Below are positions 18,666 through 30,900 of a stretch of DNA of 64,000 bases, piece by piece. This DNA is from Edaphochlamys debaryana (Eukaryota > Chlorophyta > Chlorophyceae > Chlamydomonadales). The stretch spans positions 434,001 through 498,000 of the forward strand of contig JAEHOE010000094.1 of the NCBI GenBank assembly GCA_016858145.1. The letters are read 5' to 3'. A program made the position numbers and the translations under genes. The notes under the pieces were generated by a model, which was not told the origin of the DNA, did not search any database, and was given only the letters and a program-made list of their open reading frames with translations. How positions within the stretch are numbered: the first letter of the stretch is position 1; each line of letters starts with the position of its first letter.

Positions 18666-20864
18666 CGCCCCTCCCCCTGCGGCGTGGCAGGGGCTGCGCA
18701 TCAGGCCTGCCCAGTGCGCGAGCCTGAAAACGGTGGGGTGAGGTGCGTGGAGCGTCATGCTCCGTTGTTTGCAGCGGAGAGCGGATACCAAGGGCTGGGG
18801 CTTGGGTTTGGGGACTGGACAGAGGGCCTGGCTTGCGCCCGCCTCAGCCCAGAGGGCTCCGGCGGCGGCGCGCTCAGGCATGTTGGGGGGGAGGGGCGGT
18901 TGCTAACCGCTGACCGCCGGCGGGGGCAGATGCCCCTGCCGGCTGGATGCATGACGGCGGGGTGGGGGCAGTGCATGGGCGAGCAAGCGCCCGCGGGCAC
19001 CGGCTGGGGGGCTCTGACTGGTACCGCCTGGTGCGGCGGTGCGGTGGTGCGGCGGCGAGCGGGAGGAGGCCTGCTGACTGAGTGGACGCACGTGGTCCGC
19101 TTGCTGGCGGCCCAGGGCTGCCGGTGGTGTCAGGGCTGCCGGTGGTGTCATGGCTGCCCGGCGGCGCACGGCCAAATCAACTTTAGGTCCTACAGCCGCT
19201 GCGTGCAGGCGGCGGATCGGGATGGGGTGGGAGCGGGTTGGAGTACGCTGATGGGATGGGAGGTGCGCGGCAGCCGAGCGCCTGCTGTGTCGGGGCGGCA
19301 GCTGGCCTGCGCGGCGCCTCGCCCGTCATTCCGGTGATTCAGTGCAAGCTGAAGGGGCGGGCATGGACGGCCCGAGCTGACGTGGGCAAGCCAGAGCGGG
19401 ACGAGCTGAGCCGGCGTGGGACGAGCTGCACCCATTCCGGATGAGGTGAGGGCGGCCAGGCAGCGAGCGTGGACGGCACAGAGCGCGGGGAGCGTTGGTT
19501 CTTGTTGTTGTTACACGAACACGGGCTTAGTCGTAGGGCTTAGTTCCATACGGGCCGTGGGCCAGAGGGATGCAGTGACACCCGTTGGTCAAGGTAGCAG
19601 GCGCGGCTCGAGGGAGTCGTGCATGCGGCAGCGGCCCATTCGGCCACAGCAGGTACCGGCCCTGCCAACCTTCTCCCGGCCCTGTTGTTCCACGACCGCT
19701 GCCCCTGCACCGCCCTTCGCTGAGCTTGCGCTGCCGCTGTGCTGCCCCCCCCCTCCCCCCACCAGGTGACCCACTTCGGCCCTCCACCGCGCGTTCGCGG
19801 AGACGGCTAGCGGATGGGGCCAATGCTCGGACCCCTGCCTGTGTCCCCCTAGCCCTAGGGACAGTGCCGCGCTGGCCGGGTGCCCGCCCCGCCCCGCCGC
19901 GGTGCCTGGGCGGTGGCATGTGTCGAGTCGTGGGGAGGCTCGGCACCGCGGAGGGGGGCGGTGCTGACGGACCGCGGGTGGTGGCATGGATGCCCTTAGC
20001 ATTGCATTGCCGGCGTAGCGCCCAGACCGTGTGGATGCTCGGCACCGCGGAGTGTGCTTGGGAGTGCTGGAAGACCGCCCCAACCTGACGCTGCCGTGCG
20101 TGCGTGCGTGGAGCGGGATCCCCACGGGTTGTGCGCGGGCCGGTTCAGAGTCATACGGGTGGGGCAGCTGAGGAGGTTCCGCAACGTTCCGTCGCTGAGG
20201 TGTGACCAGTTTGAGCACAGGAGACGGCCCAAGCGCATGGCACTAGGCCGTACGCATATCCTTTGGCCGTGCACTGCAATGGTTGAAGCGCTGAAAGGAA
20301 TGAGCTGCGGCTCCCTGGAGGCTCCCGACGTTCACTCACGTGGCTGGTCCTGCATGCGAAGGACTTCGCTGTAACTTGTGGTTTCTGAGCCTGGTTCCTT
20401 CGCCGGAGCCTGGAGCGTCGGGCAGCAGCGGGCTGGGAAGGGAGGTTTGGTACTCACAGGGGCCGCCGCCGAGGGGAGATGGGCATAGTCGGGCCGAGCA
20501 CGAGCGTCACACCTCACAGCGGCCTTCGGGTTAGGCCCCGATTCGATACGCGACCGGCGACCGTGGGGTTTGGTGAGAAGGCCTTGGATGAGTGAGGGTG
20601 GCGGCGGGGGTTGACGAGATGGGTTATGAGCGTGCCATGTCGGGGGCCGGAGGGCCCCAGTTTGCCGCGCTCTCCGTCTTGTGAACTTAAACAACCCTTC
20701 ATAGCTTGCGCATACGAGAGCGGCCTCGCAACCTCGTCCTTGCCGCCACATTCCGCCACTTCAAGTAACCCAGCAGCCTCGCCCAGTATCAACAGTAGAG
20801 CGGTTATCTGTAGCTGATCTTGTTATCGAACACCCAGAAGCCGGTCGTTGCTCGCCAGGGCGCC
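18666..20864. other. Intergenic region before the aldo/keto reductase
   Basis: No gene is supported. A short tandem string (GGGCTGCCGGTGGTGTCA, twice, about 19114-19151) and several GC-rich open frames without consistent codon bias are present. The last few hundred bases should include the promoter of the downstream gene. Confidence 0.45.
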
Positions 20865-23800
20865 ATGCCGGCGCAGGCCATGTCGAACGGCAGCAGCTTG
20901 CGCCGCTCGCTGACTGGCCAGTGTACAGCCCAGCGACTGGTATCGCGCGGTCCGCAGGCGACATGTCGCCGGCCGCTCACCGTGCGGGCGCTCGACGACG
21001 TTGGCGGGAGCACGCCTTCAACCTCCGCGCCCCCGCACCCAGCGACCGCCCCTCCCCCAGCACCCCTCCTGGCCAGTATGAACCGGCGGGCCGTGGCCCT
21101 GTCCCTGGCATCGGCAGCTGCCGCAGTCGTCGACCCCCTTTCCACCCTGGCAGCCCGGGCTGCCGACGGTGACGGGGACGCCGGCTCCTCCGCCGCGGGG
21201 CCCAGCGGCAGTGGCGGCAGCCGCTTCTCGGCCCAGGCGGGGTCACAGGCGGGGCAGGAGCAGCGCGGGGGCCGCGGGGGGAAGAAGGGCGGCGCGGCGG
21301 GCGCGGAAGGAGCGCAGGAGGAGGGGGGCCAGAAGCGGAGGGAGCGGCGGCTGGTTCCCCCTGTGCCCCTGGTGGCCCTCACCCCAGGGCTGAAGGTGTC
21401 CAAGGTGGGGCTGGGGCCCTGGGGGTGGTTGAGATTACGGTTATGGTTTAGGGTTACGGTTCGGGTTAAGGTTACGCGGGGGAGAATGGCGTTAGGGCCA
21501 GGGGGTAAGGGACGTGGGGTCGGGCGACTGGGTAGGGGGCTGGTGGCAGGGGGGCGGTGCGGGCTGGTGCGCAGCTCTAGGGTAAGTCATGCGCCAGGGC
21601 AAGGGCAGGGGCAGGGCAGTGTGGAGCTAGGTAGCAAAGAGCAGGGGGGGGAGAGGGGGGCCCAGGGGGTTCCCGAGGAGGGGGGCCTGGACGGTGAGCT
21701 GCCGTCTACTGCTTACCCAGCCCCCTCCCCCTCTACCCTGGCCTTCGTCTTTGCACCCCTCCTTGACTTGCCTGACGAGGCCCCATCCGCACTGCCCCCT
21801 CCCCCACTCGCCCTCCCTGTCGCGCTCTGTACGGCAGATCATTCGGGGGTGTTGGCAACTGAGCGGGCGGCACGCGGGGGACCCGTACTCAGGTGGGTGT
21901 CTCACCGAAGGGAGGGGGTAGCATGGGGGGGGGGGATGGCAACCAATGGGGCTAGAGGGAGCCGGCAGCTGCTCTGGCCGCTGCCCGACTTTCCGAAACC
22001 CCAACCTCATGCCTCTCATGGCCCCGCTATCTGCCTGCCGCCCTCCACATGCCCACCTCGGCTCTCCCCTTCTCCATCTCTTTCCCCCACAGACCCACCC
22101 GCGGTGGTTGGGCGGTGGTGCACGTGGACCCCCCCCCCCCTTTCCCCCTCCAGCTTCAAACGCTCCCTTGCCCCTCCCTCCCCCCTTTCCCCCTCCTTCC
22201 CTCCCCCCTTTCCGTACAGACCGCACCCGGGGCGGCGAGGCGGTGGCCGACATGGCCCTGTTCCACAGAGCGGGGGTGACCAGCCTGGACGCAGCGGACT
22301 CGTACGGCCCCGCGGAGACGCTGGTGGGTTGGCGGTTGGCGGTTGGGCGGTTGGGTGGGCTGTTGGTGAGGTGGGGTGAGGAAGAGATGGAACGAAGAGT
22401 TGGAACGAGGGCGTGTGACGCTGAGGATCCCCTCCCCGTCGGTTGAGCGGGTGGGCGGTTGGTTGCTCGGCACATTCAGACCGCTGAGCGCCTTGAACGG
22501 TTCGTGGATTCCTGGTGGCAGGTTGCAGGAGCCGGGAAAAGCGACTCGCAAGAATGTTGACTCCTCCCTTCCCCCCCCCCCCCCATCCCACCTCCCTCCT
22601 CACCACTCCCACCCACCCCAACTCCGCCCCCAGATCGGCCAGTACCTGCGGCTTTACCCCTGGGACGCGCCCAGTACGACAGTGGCCACCAAGCTGTCGT
22701 ACATCAGTAACGAGGACATGAACGGCGTCAGCCGTCCGCTGGTGGAGTACGTGAGTGGGCACGGACGGGCGCATCACATGCACGTACCGCACCGTAGTCT
22801 GAGGTGTACTAGTCTTGCCGTACCAGATGTACGACCACACCGGCAACCATCGGCGACCTGTACGGCTTGATCCGTGGCTCTTCGGGCCCGTCCTGACGTA
22901 CCCTCACGCCACGCGCAGGGGGTCAAGGCCGCTGCTGTACGCATGGGCGTACAGCGGATCGATCTGATCCAGCTGCAGTGGGCGGATCCGGATCGCAACC
23001 GCCGGTGGCTGGACGTCCTGAAGTACCTGGCGGTGAGGAGAGGGTGCAAGGGAGCCCTGGCAAGGGGGGGGGTAGCTTGGGTCAGGCGAGGATGCACACG
23101 GAAGGCCACTGACCCAACGGTCCCAAACCCCATATCGTGGCCCCAGTCTCCGCTTCCCCCCACATCCCCCCCCCGTTCCCCCACATCCCCCCCCCGTCCC
23201 CCCACATCCCCCCCCCCCCCCCTGTGGCTTCTTCAACCCCTGTCAGGACCTGAGGGAGGAGGGCCTGGTGGGGGCCATAGGGCTCTGCAACTTCTCCGTG
23301 CCGCACCTGGCCAAGGTGCGCTCGTCGGGCCCACTCCAGGCCCCTTACGGGCGGGCCCCTCACGGGCGGGCCCCTCACGGGCGGGCCCCTCACGGGCGGG
23401 CCCCTCACGGGCCCCCGCCATGCCCCCGCCAGCCACTCCACGCCACCCCCTGGCGTGACGGCATGCCCTGCCGGCCTCCGCAGTGCGTAGCCTCAGCTCC
23501 GGTCCAGACCCCTGACCTAACCCCTTTCCCTCCAGGCCCTTGCCTCCCTACCTTGCTGTTGTTCTCCGCCCCAAAGTGCAGCGCACATGATGGAAAAGCG
23601 TGTGCGTCTGTCGCTGTGCCCTGCGACCGCCTTCCTTTTCTCACCCGCGTCCGGATCCTCCTGGAGGGGCCCTCACCCGGCCAGCGCACCAAGAGGTGCC
23701 AAGCCCCTCTCCCCAACCCCTTGCTGCCCCCCCTGCCGCCCCCCCCCCAACACAGGCGGTGGACTCGGGGGTGGGCATTGTGAGCAACCAGGTGAGGGGG

Positions 23801-26800
23801 GGGGGCAGGGGGGGGGGAAGGGGGAGGGAGAGAGGCTGGAGTGAGGCTGGGGTGAGGCAGGAGAAAGGCGTTTGGACGGACTGGCATGGTGCGTCCACCA
23901 CGGCCCACCACACCTCCTCCGTGGGCCCACCACACCGACCCCAGTACGTCCCCCGCTCAACCTCAACGCACCTTGCTGTCCCCCTGCCCCCGCCCCCGCC
24001 GCGCCCCTTCCCATCCCCCTTTGCCCTCCCCACCCTCAACCCCTTCCCATCCCCCTTTGCCTTCCGCCCCCCCCCCCCCCCCACGTCAGGTGTCGCTCTC
24101 CCTCATCGATCGGCGCCCCCTGCTCTTCATGAGCCAGGTGCGTGGGTGGGCTCGAGGGGAGGGGCGGTTGTTATTGGGGTGGTTCTCCTCGCCTTTGGGT
24201 GAGCCAGGGAAAACGGCGGCGAGGGGGGAGGCGGGTGCGGGTGCGGGTACCCTGCTCTTGATGAGCCGGGCCTAGCCGGGTGCGTGGGTGGGTGGGTGGG
24301 TGCGTGGGCTCGTGAGGAGGGCGGGCGGAGAAGTTCCAGGGTCGGCTTGGGTCAGCCCGGGAACACAGTGACGGGGGGGGGGCGGGGAGGGGTGCAGTAC
24401 AGGTCCCCTGCTCTTCATGAGCCAGATGCGTGGGGTCGTGGGGCATTGGGGGGGGGCACGGGTGCGGGTACGCGGGCCCCGCTGTGCGTAAGCCAGGTCC
24501 ATCCCGCCACGCCCGCCACAGGCCGCCGCGTCGTACAAGATCAAGCTGTTGGCGTACGGCACGGTGGCGGGCGGACTGCTGGCGGACCGCTACTTCGGCG
24601 CGCCGGCGGGCAAGTGAGTGAGATGTGAGAGTGAGAGTGAGAGCGAGGTGTGAGGGTGCTAGAAGGTGTGAGCGTGGGCATGCGGTCAAAGGCTTGGGAG
24701 GAGCAAAGGTACTGGGAAGGGAAGCGCGGGGGGGGAGAGGGGTGGACGAGCTTGGGAGCGCTGGGCGACGACGAGTGGGTGGGTGGGACAGAGAGCGAGG
24801 CATGGGGACTGGGGAGGCGAGGGGCCGGTGGCCGCCCCGAAGGCATGAGGAGGGGCTGTCTTGCGGAGGGGTGTTTAGGATGCGTAGGGTGGGCGCGTGA
24901 TACGTATAAGTGCAGTTGTGAGCAGACAGGCCGCGGGGAAGAAGCCCCAGGCAAACCCGAAACCCCGAAGCAACGGTCCCGACCCGGTCCCGACCCCTTG
25001 CGGAGGGGTGTGTGTGGGGGGGGATGGGTGAACGAGGGACTGCATGCGGACGAGGGACTGCAGAGGGCCCAGGGTGGAGAGCAGAAGATAAGCAGAAGTG
25101 CGTTGCGAGCCCGCCGCCCCAAAATTCGGCTGGCTGACTTCTCAGCGAACTGCTAGGTGCCACAGCACCCGTGACCCCTCCCCTTGTACGGCAGGGTACG
25201 GCTGGATACGGCATCCAAGCAGAAGTACGGCATGCTCCTGGCACAGGTGGGCGGTTGCCGGCATCGTGCGCTGGTAGATCGCCTCAGCGCGGTCTACAGG
25301 GGGCAGACGCGTCCGACGCGGGACGGACCCCCTTGCGAAACCTGTCGGAAACACCGGCCCTTCCAGCGCAACTAGTTTGTGCGGAGGTTGGGGACGCGGA
25401 GTTGCCGCACACCCCTCCCTGCCCGTCCCGCCCGCGCCCGCCCGTTTGCGACCAACCGCTTTGACCCCGTGGGCGAGCCGCGGGGGCGTGGGAGCGCGGG
25501 TGCGTGGGGATGCCTCGTGTGCGCCCCGCCGCCCCGCCCCTGGCTCATCCCTTCCCCCCCCCCCCTGTTCAGCCACAACCCCCCCCCTGTTCAGCAACCC
25601 CCCCCCCTTGTCGGCCCCTGTCAGGCGGGCGGAACCGGTGGCATCGGTGGCGGCGGCGGCAGCGGCTGGGCCTTTATGCAGGAGGTGGGGGGGGGGAGGT
25701 GGGGGAGAGGGGGGAGAGGGGGGGGAGGGGAAGGGGGTGATGGAGTCGAGGGGAGGGGAGTGGGGGGAGGGGGAGGGCCAAGCGCAGGGAGTACGCAATC
25801 GCGGAGGGCGCAGGGGCCATGGGGCGGGAAGGGGCGGCACCGGACTCCGGGAGCCGCAGGCCGGCAGCGGCTGGGCCCGTGTGCGGGACGTGCTTGTAAG
25901 GGGAGAGGGGGGCGGGGCTGAGCGGTTGCAACCAAGAAAGGGAGGGAGGGAGAGGTCTGACCACGCCCGTGCGTCCCTTTCGCGCGGTCCCCTCATCTGC
26001 ACGTCACGGAGCCTCCGCTCCCCCGTTCCCCCTTTCCCCCTTTCCCTCGGACCCACTGCCCCGTCCCTCAAAGATCACCCTCTTTCTACCCCCCCTCCCG
26101 AAGGTCCTGGAGGCCACCCGGAACGTGGCGGCGCGGCACGGGGTGTCGGCGGCCGCAGTGGCCACCGCCTGGGCCCTGCACCAGCCGCAGGTGTGTGTGT
26201 GTGGGGGGGAAACGGAAACTAGAGGGGTATAAGGGTCCACCGGGGCGCCCCAGGTTGGGGGGGGGGGCAGTGCAGTTTGGGAAACGGGGCACGGAAGGAG
26301 GTAGCTGCTGGGCAGCGATACTAGGGATTTAGGGGAGAGTGCCACAGGTGGTGGGGGGGGGGGAGGGTGCCAAGGATGAGCCCTTGCCATGAATTCCCCC
26401 CCCACCCTCCCCTCAACTGCCTCGTCGCGACAGGTGGCGGCTGCCATCGTGGGGGCGCGCAACGGCAGCCACGTGAGGGACCTGCAGGTGGGGGTGGGAT
26501 GCAGGGGGGGGGAGGGGGGGGGGAGCAGGGGGTATCGCAATGGGTGTACGGCGGGGGAGGATAGAGGCCACGTGGGGGACCTGCAGGTGCGGTTGAGGGT
26601 GGGAGGGTGTCGGAGGAGGGGGGCTGTGGGGGGCTAAGACTGCAGAAGGCTTGACAGGTGACGAAGGCAAGGGTGGGAGCTTTGCGCGGTTGTTTGTGGG
26701 GGGCTGCTGCGTCAAGACGGAGCCCAGTACGCCCAGCCCCATCTCACAGCCCGCCTCCACCCCCCGATTCCCCCTCCCCTTCCCCCTCCCCCCCCTTCCA

Positions 26801-27275
26801 GGTGGCTGCCTCCCTGGTCCTGGGCGATGAGGACATGCTGGAGCTGGACGCGGTAGGGGGGGGGACCTGTCAGGGGGGAAGGGGGGAGTGGGGGAGTGGG
26901 GGAGAGGGGGAGAGGGGGAGAGGGGGAGAGGGGGAGAGGGGGAGAAGGGGAGAAGGGGGAGAGGGGGAGAGGGGGAGAGGGGGAGAGGGGAGAGGGGGAG
27001 AGGGGGAGAGGGGGAACTGTCAGGGCTGCTGCAGATGGAGCCGCGCGGGATTGCTTACCGGCAAGCTGCAGGAGGGGGGGGGCACTGGTACGATGTTTGC
27101 CGATGTCGATGATTGTTTCGCCTCCCCTCTGCCCCCAAGCGCCGGCGCGATCCCGCTCAGCCATCATCACCCCCTCGCCCTTCCCCCTCCCCCTTTCCCC
27201 CTTAAGGTGTGGGAGGGTGTCCCCAACCCGCCCTCCAGCGATGTCTACGTGTGGGAGCGGGGGGGCTCCTGGTGA
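20865..27275 (+). CDS. Aldo/keto reductase family protein, probably plastid-targeted
   Basis: NAD(P)-dependent aldo/keto reductase fold protein. Exons after the first: 22220-22323, 22634-22750, 22919-23032, 23247-23315, 23756-23791, 24090-24137, 24522-24613, 25195-25246, 25625-25684, 26104-26190, 26434-26487, 26802-26852 and 27207-27275. Exon 1 runs from ATG 20865 to about 21504; that donor (GTAAGG) fits phase but leaves an odd insert, so it is the weakest joint. The model gives 530 residues. The first ~190 are an Ala/Ser/Arg-rich leader with a second hydrophobic Ala stretch, as in plastid or thylakoid targeting. The domain begins LKVSKVGLGPWGW, then SLDAADSYGPAETLIGQYLR (catalytic Asp and Tyr), VATKLSY (catalytic Lys), LIQLQWADPD, NQVSLSLIDRRP, KLLAYGTVAGGLLADRYFG and AAAIVGARNGSHV. 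The tetrad His, normally in a Q-x-H-W context, is Gln here (about residue 307), so ordinary reductase activity is doubtful. The substrate is unknown. Confidence 0.85.
21431..21476 (+). repeat. Degenerate telomere-like tract
   Basis: A G/T-rich run of imperfect 6-7 base units (GATTACG, GTTATGG, TTTAGGG, then TTACGG- and GGGTTAAGG-type units) inside or just after exon 1 of the aldo/keto reductase. It resembles plant/algal TTTAGGG-type telomere repeats that have decayed. In the exon model given for that gene it would be translated, which argues that the true donor may lie earlier. Confidence 0.5.
23341..23412 (+). repeat. 15-base minisatellite in an intron
   Basis: Unit CCCCTCACGGGCGGG repeated four times plus a partial fifth, the first copy with T for C at one site. 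It lies in the intron after exon 5 of the aldo/keto reductase. Confidence 0.92.
24250..24300 (+). repeat. Diverged copy of an exon tail and donor (reductase exon 7), first
   Basis: Resembles 24117-24154, the last bases of exon 7 plus its 5' splice site (CTGCTCTTCATGAGCCAG then GTGCGTGGG). It sits in the following intron and has lost a clean donor. Confidence 0.75.
24405..24438 (+). repeat. Diverged copy of an exon tail and donor (reductase exon 7), second
   Basis: Second intronic copy of 24117-24154. The exon part is intact but the donor GT reads AT, so it cannot splice as a normal 5' site. Confidence 0.8.
26566..26589 (+). repeat. Copy of exon tail and donor (reductase exon 12)
   Basis: Matches 26467-26490 (GCCACGTGAGGGACCTGCAG then GTG) with one or two changes, and retains a GT after the CAG. 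Confidence 0.8.
26878..27015 (+). repeat. Purine tract of GGGGGA / GGGAGA units
   Basis: About 140 bases of almost pure G and A on the sense strand at the start of the last long intron of the reductase gene. It has potential for G-quadruplex or triplex structure. The intron ends in C-rich sequence. Confidence 0.9.
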
Positions 27276-27958
27276 GGGGGGCGGGCGCAGAGGGGAGGGG
27301 CGGAGGCGGGAGGGGCGGAGGCGGGAGGGGCTGCAGATCAAGGGGGTGGGGGGGTGAAGATGCTCCGTGTGCCTCTGCCTGGCGTGCCCTGCCTCGGGTG
27401 AAGCGTTGTGAGCAGCGCCAGCCGCGTGTGGAGGCTGAGGCGCGTTCTGCGAAGCAGAGGTGCCGCATCGGCGTCCGCGGGCGATGGGGGGCCAGAGGAG
27501 CATTGGCACGCTGGTCCGGCTGGGGGCGGCTGGCGTGGGTCGGGTGGGGCATCTTGAGAGGGAAACAGGCAGGGTACATGAGCTTGCTGGTGGAAAGCAC
27601 GGAAGCCGTGCGTTTGTGGGTGCCTCGTGCTCAAAAGGTGTTCGATGGACGCCGACTTCCGCGCTTTGGAAGTGGCCCTGCCTGCGGGGCCTTGGTTTGA
27701 AGCAGTCGAGCCGGGCAGCTAGATGGAGTGTAGCGCCGGGTGGCCTAGGCGGATGTGGCGCCGGGGGCTTGGAGGATCAAGGAGGGGCTTCAGGGGGCGG
27801 TCCGGGGAGCGGTGGGGGCTGCGAGGTGGAAGCCGGGTTCGAGGCTGTAGCTGACACGCAGGACGAGGTAAAACGTGTACCTGAAAATCACATTGAGCTT
27901 CACGTTCGCCTCGTTATCTTGCTCTCGCTATGCACAGTATGATAAGCCGCATAGCGCA
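27276..27958. other. Short intergenic region
   Basis: Lies between the reductase stop codon and the ATG of the next gene. It presumably holds the reductase 3' UTR and the next promoter; no convincing TGTAA or TATA element was seen. Confidence 0.4.
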
Positions 27959-30900
27959 ATGTCTTCGCCCGCTTGGCAGGGCACACTCGTCGCAGCTTCT
28001 CACCTGACGCAGCTGCTGCTGCTAGCCGCGTTGCTGTATAAGGCCACTCTGATCGTTGAGAAACTCAATCAGCCAGCCCACGCAAGGCGAGAAACTAGCG
28101 ACCAGGCGCCTGGTCAGAGCTTGGCGGTTGCCGGACCGCGCGGCATCGCCCTTGTCGCCAGGCAAGCCCAACGCAACTGCCTAAGCATAGACGGAATACG
28201 CGTCGTTCTGACTCATTTGCAATTGCTCTTGGCAGGTCGTCAGGTGGCGACAGCTCGTTGCGCACCGTTGGACATGTGGGCGGCAGGAGCGGCGATGGCG
28301 GTGCAGAACCGGGGTATGCGGATGTGGCTGGGCGGGGGTACGGCAAGGGGGGAACCCTGGGGTCCGAACAAGATGGGCTTTAGCCGAGGAAGCCGAGGTA
28401 CAGAGGTACAGAAGCTGGAGTAGGGCCCTGTGGACGTGTGGGGGATCAGCGCGCCCTGACCAGACCAGACCTGGCGGCAAACCCCAACCCCTAGGCCAAC
28501 CCACATCCTCTTCTGTGCAGGCGGCACGGCGGCAGCGATGCTACAGCCGCGGGCCCCGCGCTGTCCGCTCTGTCCGGGGCGCAAGCCAAGGCGCAGCTGG
28601 GGCGGGGGAGGGTCCGCGGCTCCCCGACCCCTGCCTCCGCCTCTCCCGCCGCAGCGCATGGGTTGGGGCCCCAGCACGGTGGGACACAGGGCCTGACCGC
28701 ACAGTGGGGGCAAGAGGGGGCCGAGGAGCGGTCCCAAGACCAGGAGCGGTCCCAAGACCAGGAGCGGTCCCAAGACCAGGAGCGGTCCCAAGACCAGGAG
28801 CGGTCCCAAGACCAGGAGGAGCAGCAGACACTGGGGGCCTTCGTGGACGGGACTGCTGGAGGGTCAGATACCGGGATGGACGGCCAAGGCTTGGGCCTGG
28901 GCTCGGAGGCAGCCGCGGGGGGTGGAGAGGACTACTTCTCCGCGCCGCCTCCCGCGGAGGAGCAGGCCCAGGCCCAGGCCCAGGCCCAGGCCCAGGCCCA
29001 GGCCGCGGCTCGAGAGGCCTCTGCTGGCCAGGGGGGCGCGGCCGGCTCCGTCCGGGCTGCGGCGGACTCGGCTGTGGGTACAGCGGACTATGCTGGGGCT
29101 GCGGCGGACTATGGCGATGCTGGGGCTGGTGGCGAGGATGAGGGTGCGGGGGATGGCGACGAGGGCTATGACGCCCGGGACGAGGATGCGGAGGTGGGGT
29201 GGGGCTTGGGGAAGGGGAGGGCACGGGTCCGGGGGTCGATGGGGGAAAGGACGGATGCCATGGGGGGCACCCGACTTGGGGCCTCGGGGGACCTGCGAGT
29301 GGTGCTTGAGAGCGGTGGAGAGGGGTGACATGGACGATGGGATAGCGACGGAAAGGGCCCTCGCGCCCAGCTTCGCTCACCTTCCCTGCCTCCTCTTCCG
29401 CCCCTCTGCTCTCATGCCCGATTGCAGTTCGGGTCTGCCCGGCCCGCCGCAGGCGGGGGGCGGCACGCAGGTCAGGCGGGAGTACAGGCGCAGGAGGAGA
29501 CGGAAGCGGCGGGGGAGGGGGGGGCGGACGGGCGGCCAGGTGCATCCGGCCCGGGTGGCCCCGGCCCCGGCCCGGCGCAGCCGCGAGTGCTGGTGGTCAT
29601 TCTGGCGCAGACGCGGGCGCACGAGGTGAGCCGTGGGCTGGCCTTGAAATGCTGAATGAGCCAGGGGATGAATCGGGGATCGCCTTGTGGACCGCCCCCC
29701 ACCCTGCCAGTGTCGGGGAAGGGCCCATGCCACAGGGCCGGCCCGTGAGCGGTGCAGGCAAGATATGGCAGCATGGGGGCCTGATGGGAGGTCGTTGTTC
29801 GTCCGGGGCCGATGTGAGGACCCGGGGCCGAACGCTGCGGCTGGTGCAGTCCCGCTGTCTGGGAAGGGCCCGTTTGGGCCCACCTCGGGCCCAGGCCTGA
29901 CCGGTGGCAATTGGGCCCGGGGCCCGGGATGCAGGCATTAGGGCTAGGGGACTGGGCTGTCACCAAGTGCGAACGGGCGCTGGGGTGTGTGGGGTATACC
30001 AGCCCCGGGGGTCCCACCTTGACCCTGCATGTGTACGACGGTCTCCGCAACCCCAGTCCCCATCTCCCCCATCTTGCCCCGTGACGTACGGCAGCTGACG
30101 TGGCCCAAGTTCCAGGAGCACGTGCTGGGCGCCACGGGCGCGGATCTGGCGGTGTGCGTCAGCGATGAGACCGTGATCCGGGATCCAGCCACCAACGTGA
30201 CCACGTTAGTCATCGGGGGGGGGGGCTAGGGGAGATGAGGGATGAGGGGATAGGCCGAGGGGGCAGCGACCGAGTGGGTGGACGGGAAAATCAGGCGCTC
30301 GAGGGGCGGCTGCGCTGGGCTCGCTGGATGCAGAGCGCCCGCTCATCGCCCGCTCAGGGGTGCTGTGCATCGTGAACGTATGCGGGGAGGGGCGGTTCGC
30401 AATGGAGGTGCCTGCTTGCACGGGTTCCCATCGCGCAGGTACGCCGACCCCTTTTCCCAACACGCCAAGTACCGGTGAGCGCACCGTATTGCTGGGTGCC
30501 GGATGGAGCGTAGCCTTAGGCCTACCGGGCTCTTCTGGGGCGGGGGGGGGTGGGGTGCGGCACTGGAGCCAAGGGCGTGAGGCGGGGGGGTGGGGGTGCG
30601 GCACTGGAGCCAAGGGCGTCAGGCGGGGGGGGTGGGGGTGCGGCACTGGAGCCAAGGGCGTCAGGCAGGGGGGTGGGGGTGCGGCACTGGAGCCAAGGGT
30701 GTGAGGCGGGGGGGTGGGGGTGCGGCACTGGAGCCAAGGGCGTCAGGCGGGGGGGTGGTGGGGGTGCGGCACTGGAGCCAAGGGCGTGAGGCGGGGGGTG
30801 GGGGTGCGGCACTGGGAGCCAAGGGCGTCAGGCCTGCCTCTCGTCGTCTGCAATGGAAGCCTCGCCACCCTTGCCCCGTCGCCTCGCCACTCCTTGGCCC

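Noticed and set aside
20820..22379. 519-codon open frame over the start of the reductase gene
   Set aside because: It begins at a TTG, runs through intron 1 and beyond the conserved domain start; high GC keeps it open. Only the part to about 21504 is used in the gene model.
22376..22870. 164-codon frame spanning reductase exon 3 in another frame
   Set aside because: The conserved reductase reading is in a single consistent phase set; this frame is a GC-rich shadow.
28541..29545. 334-codon Pro-rich minus-strand frame
   Set aside because: Antisense of the Gln/Ala/Gly-rich stem exon of the plus-strand gene.
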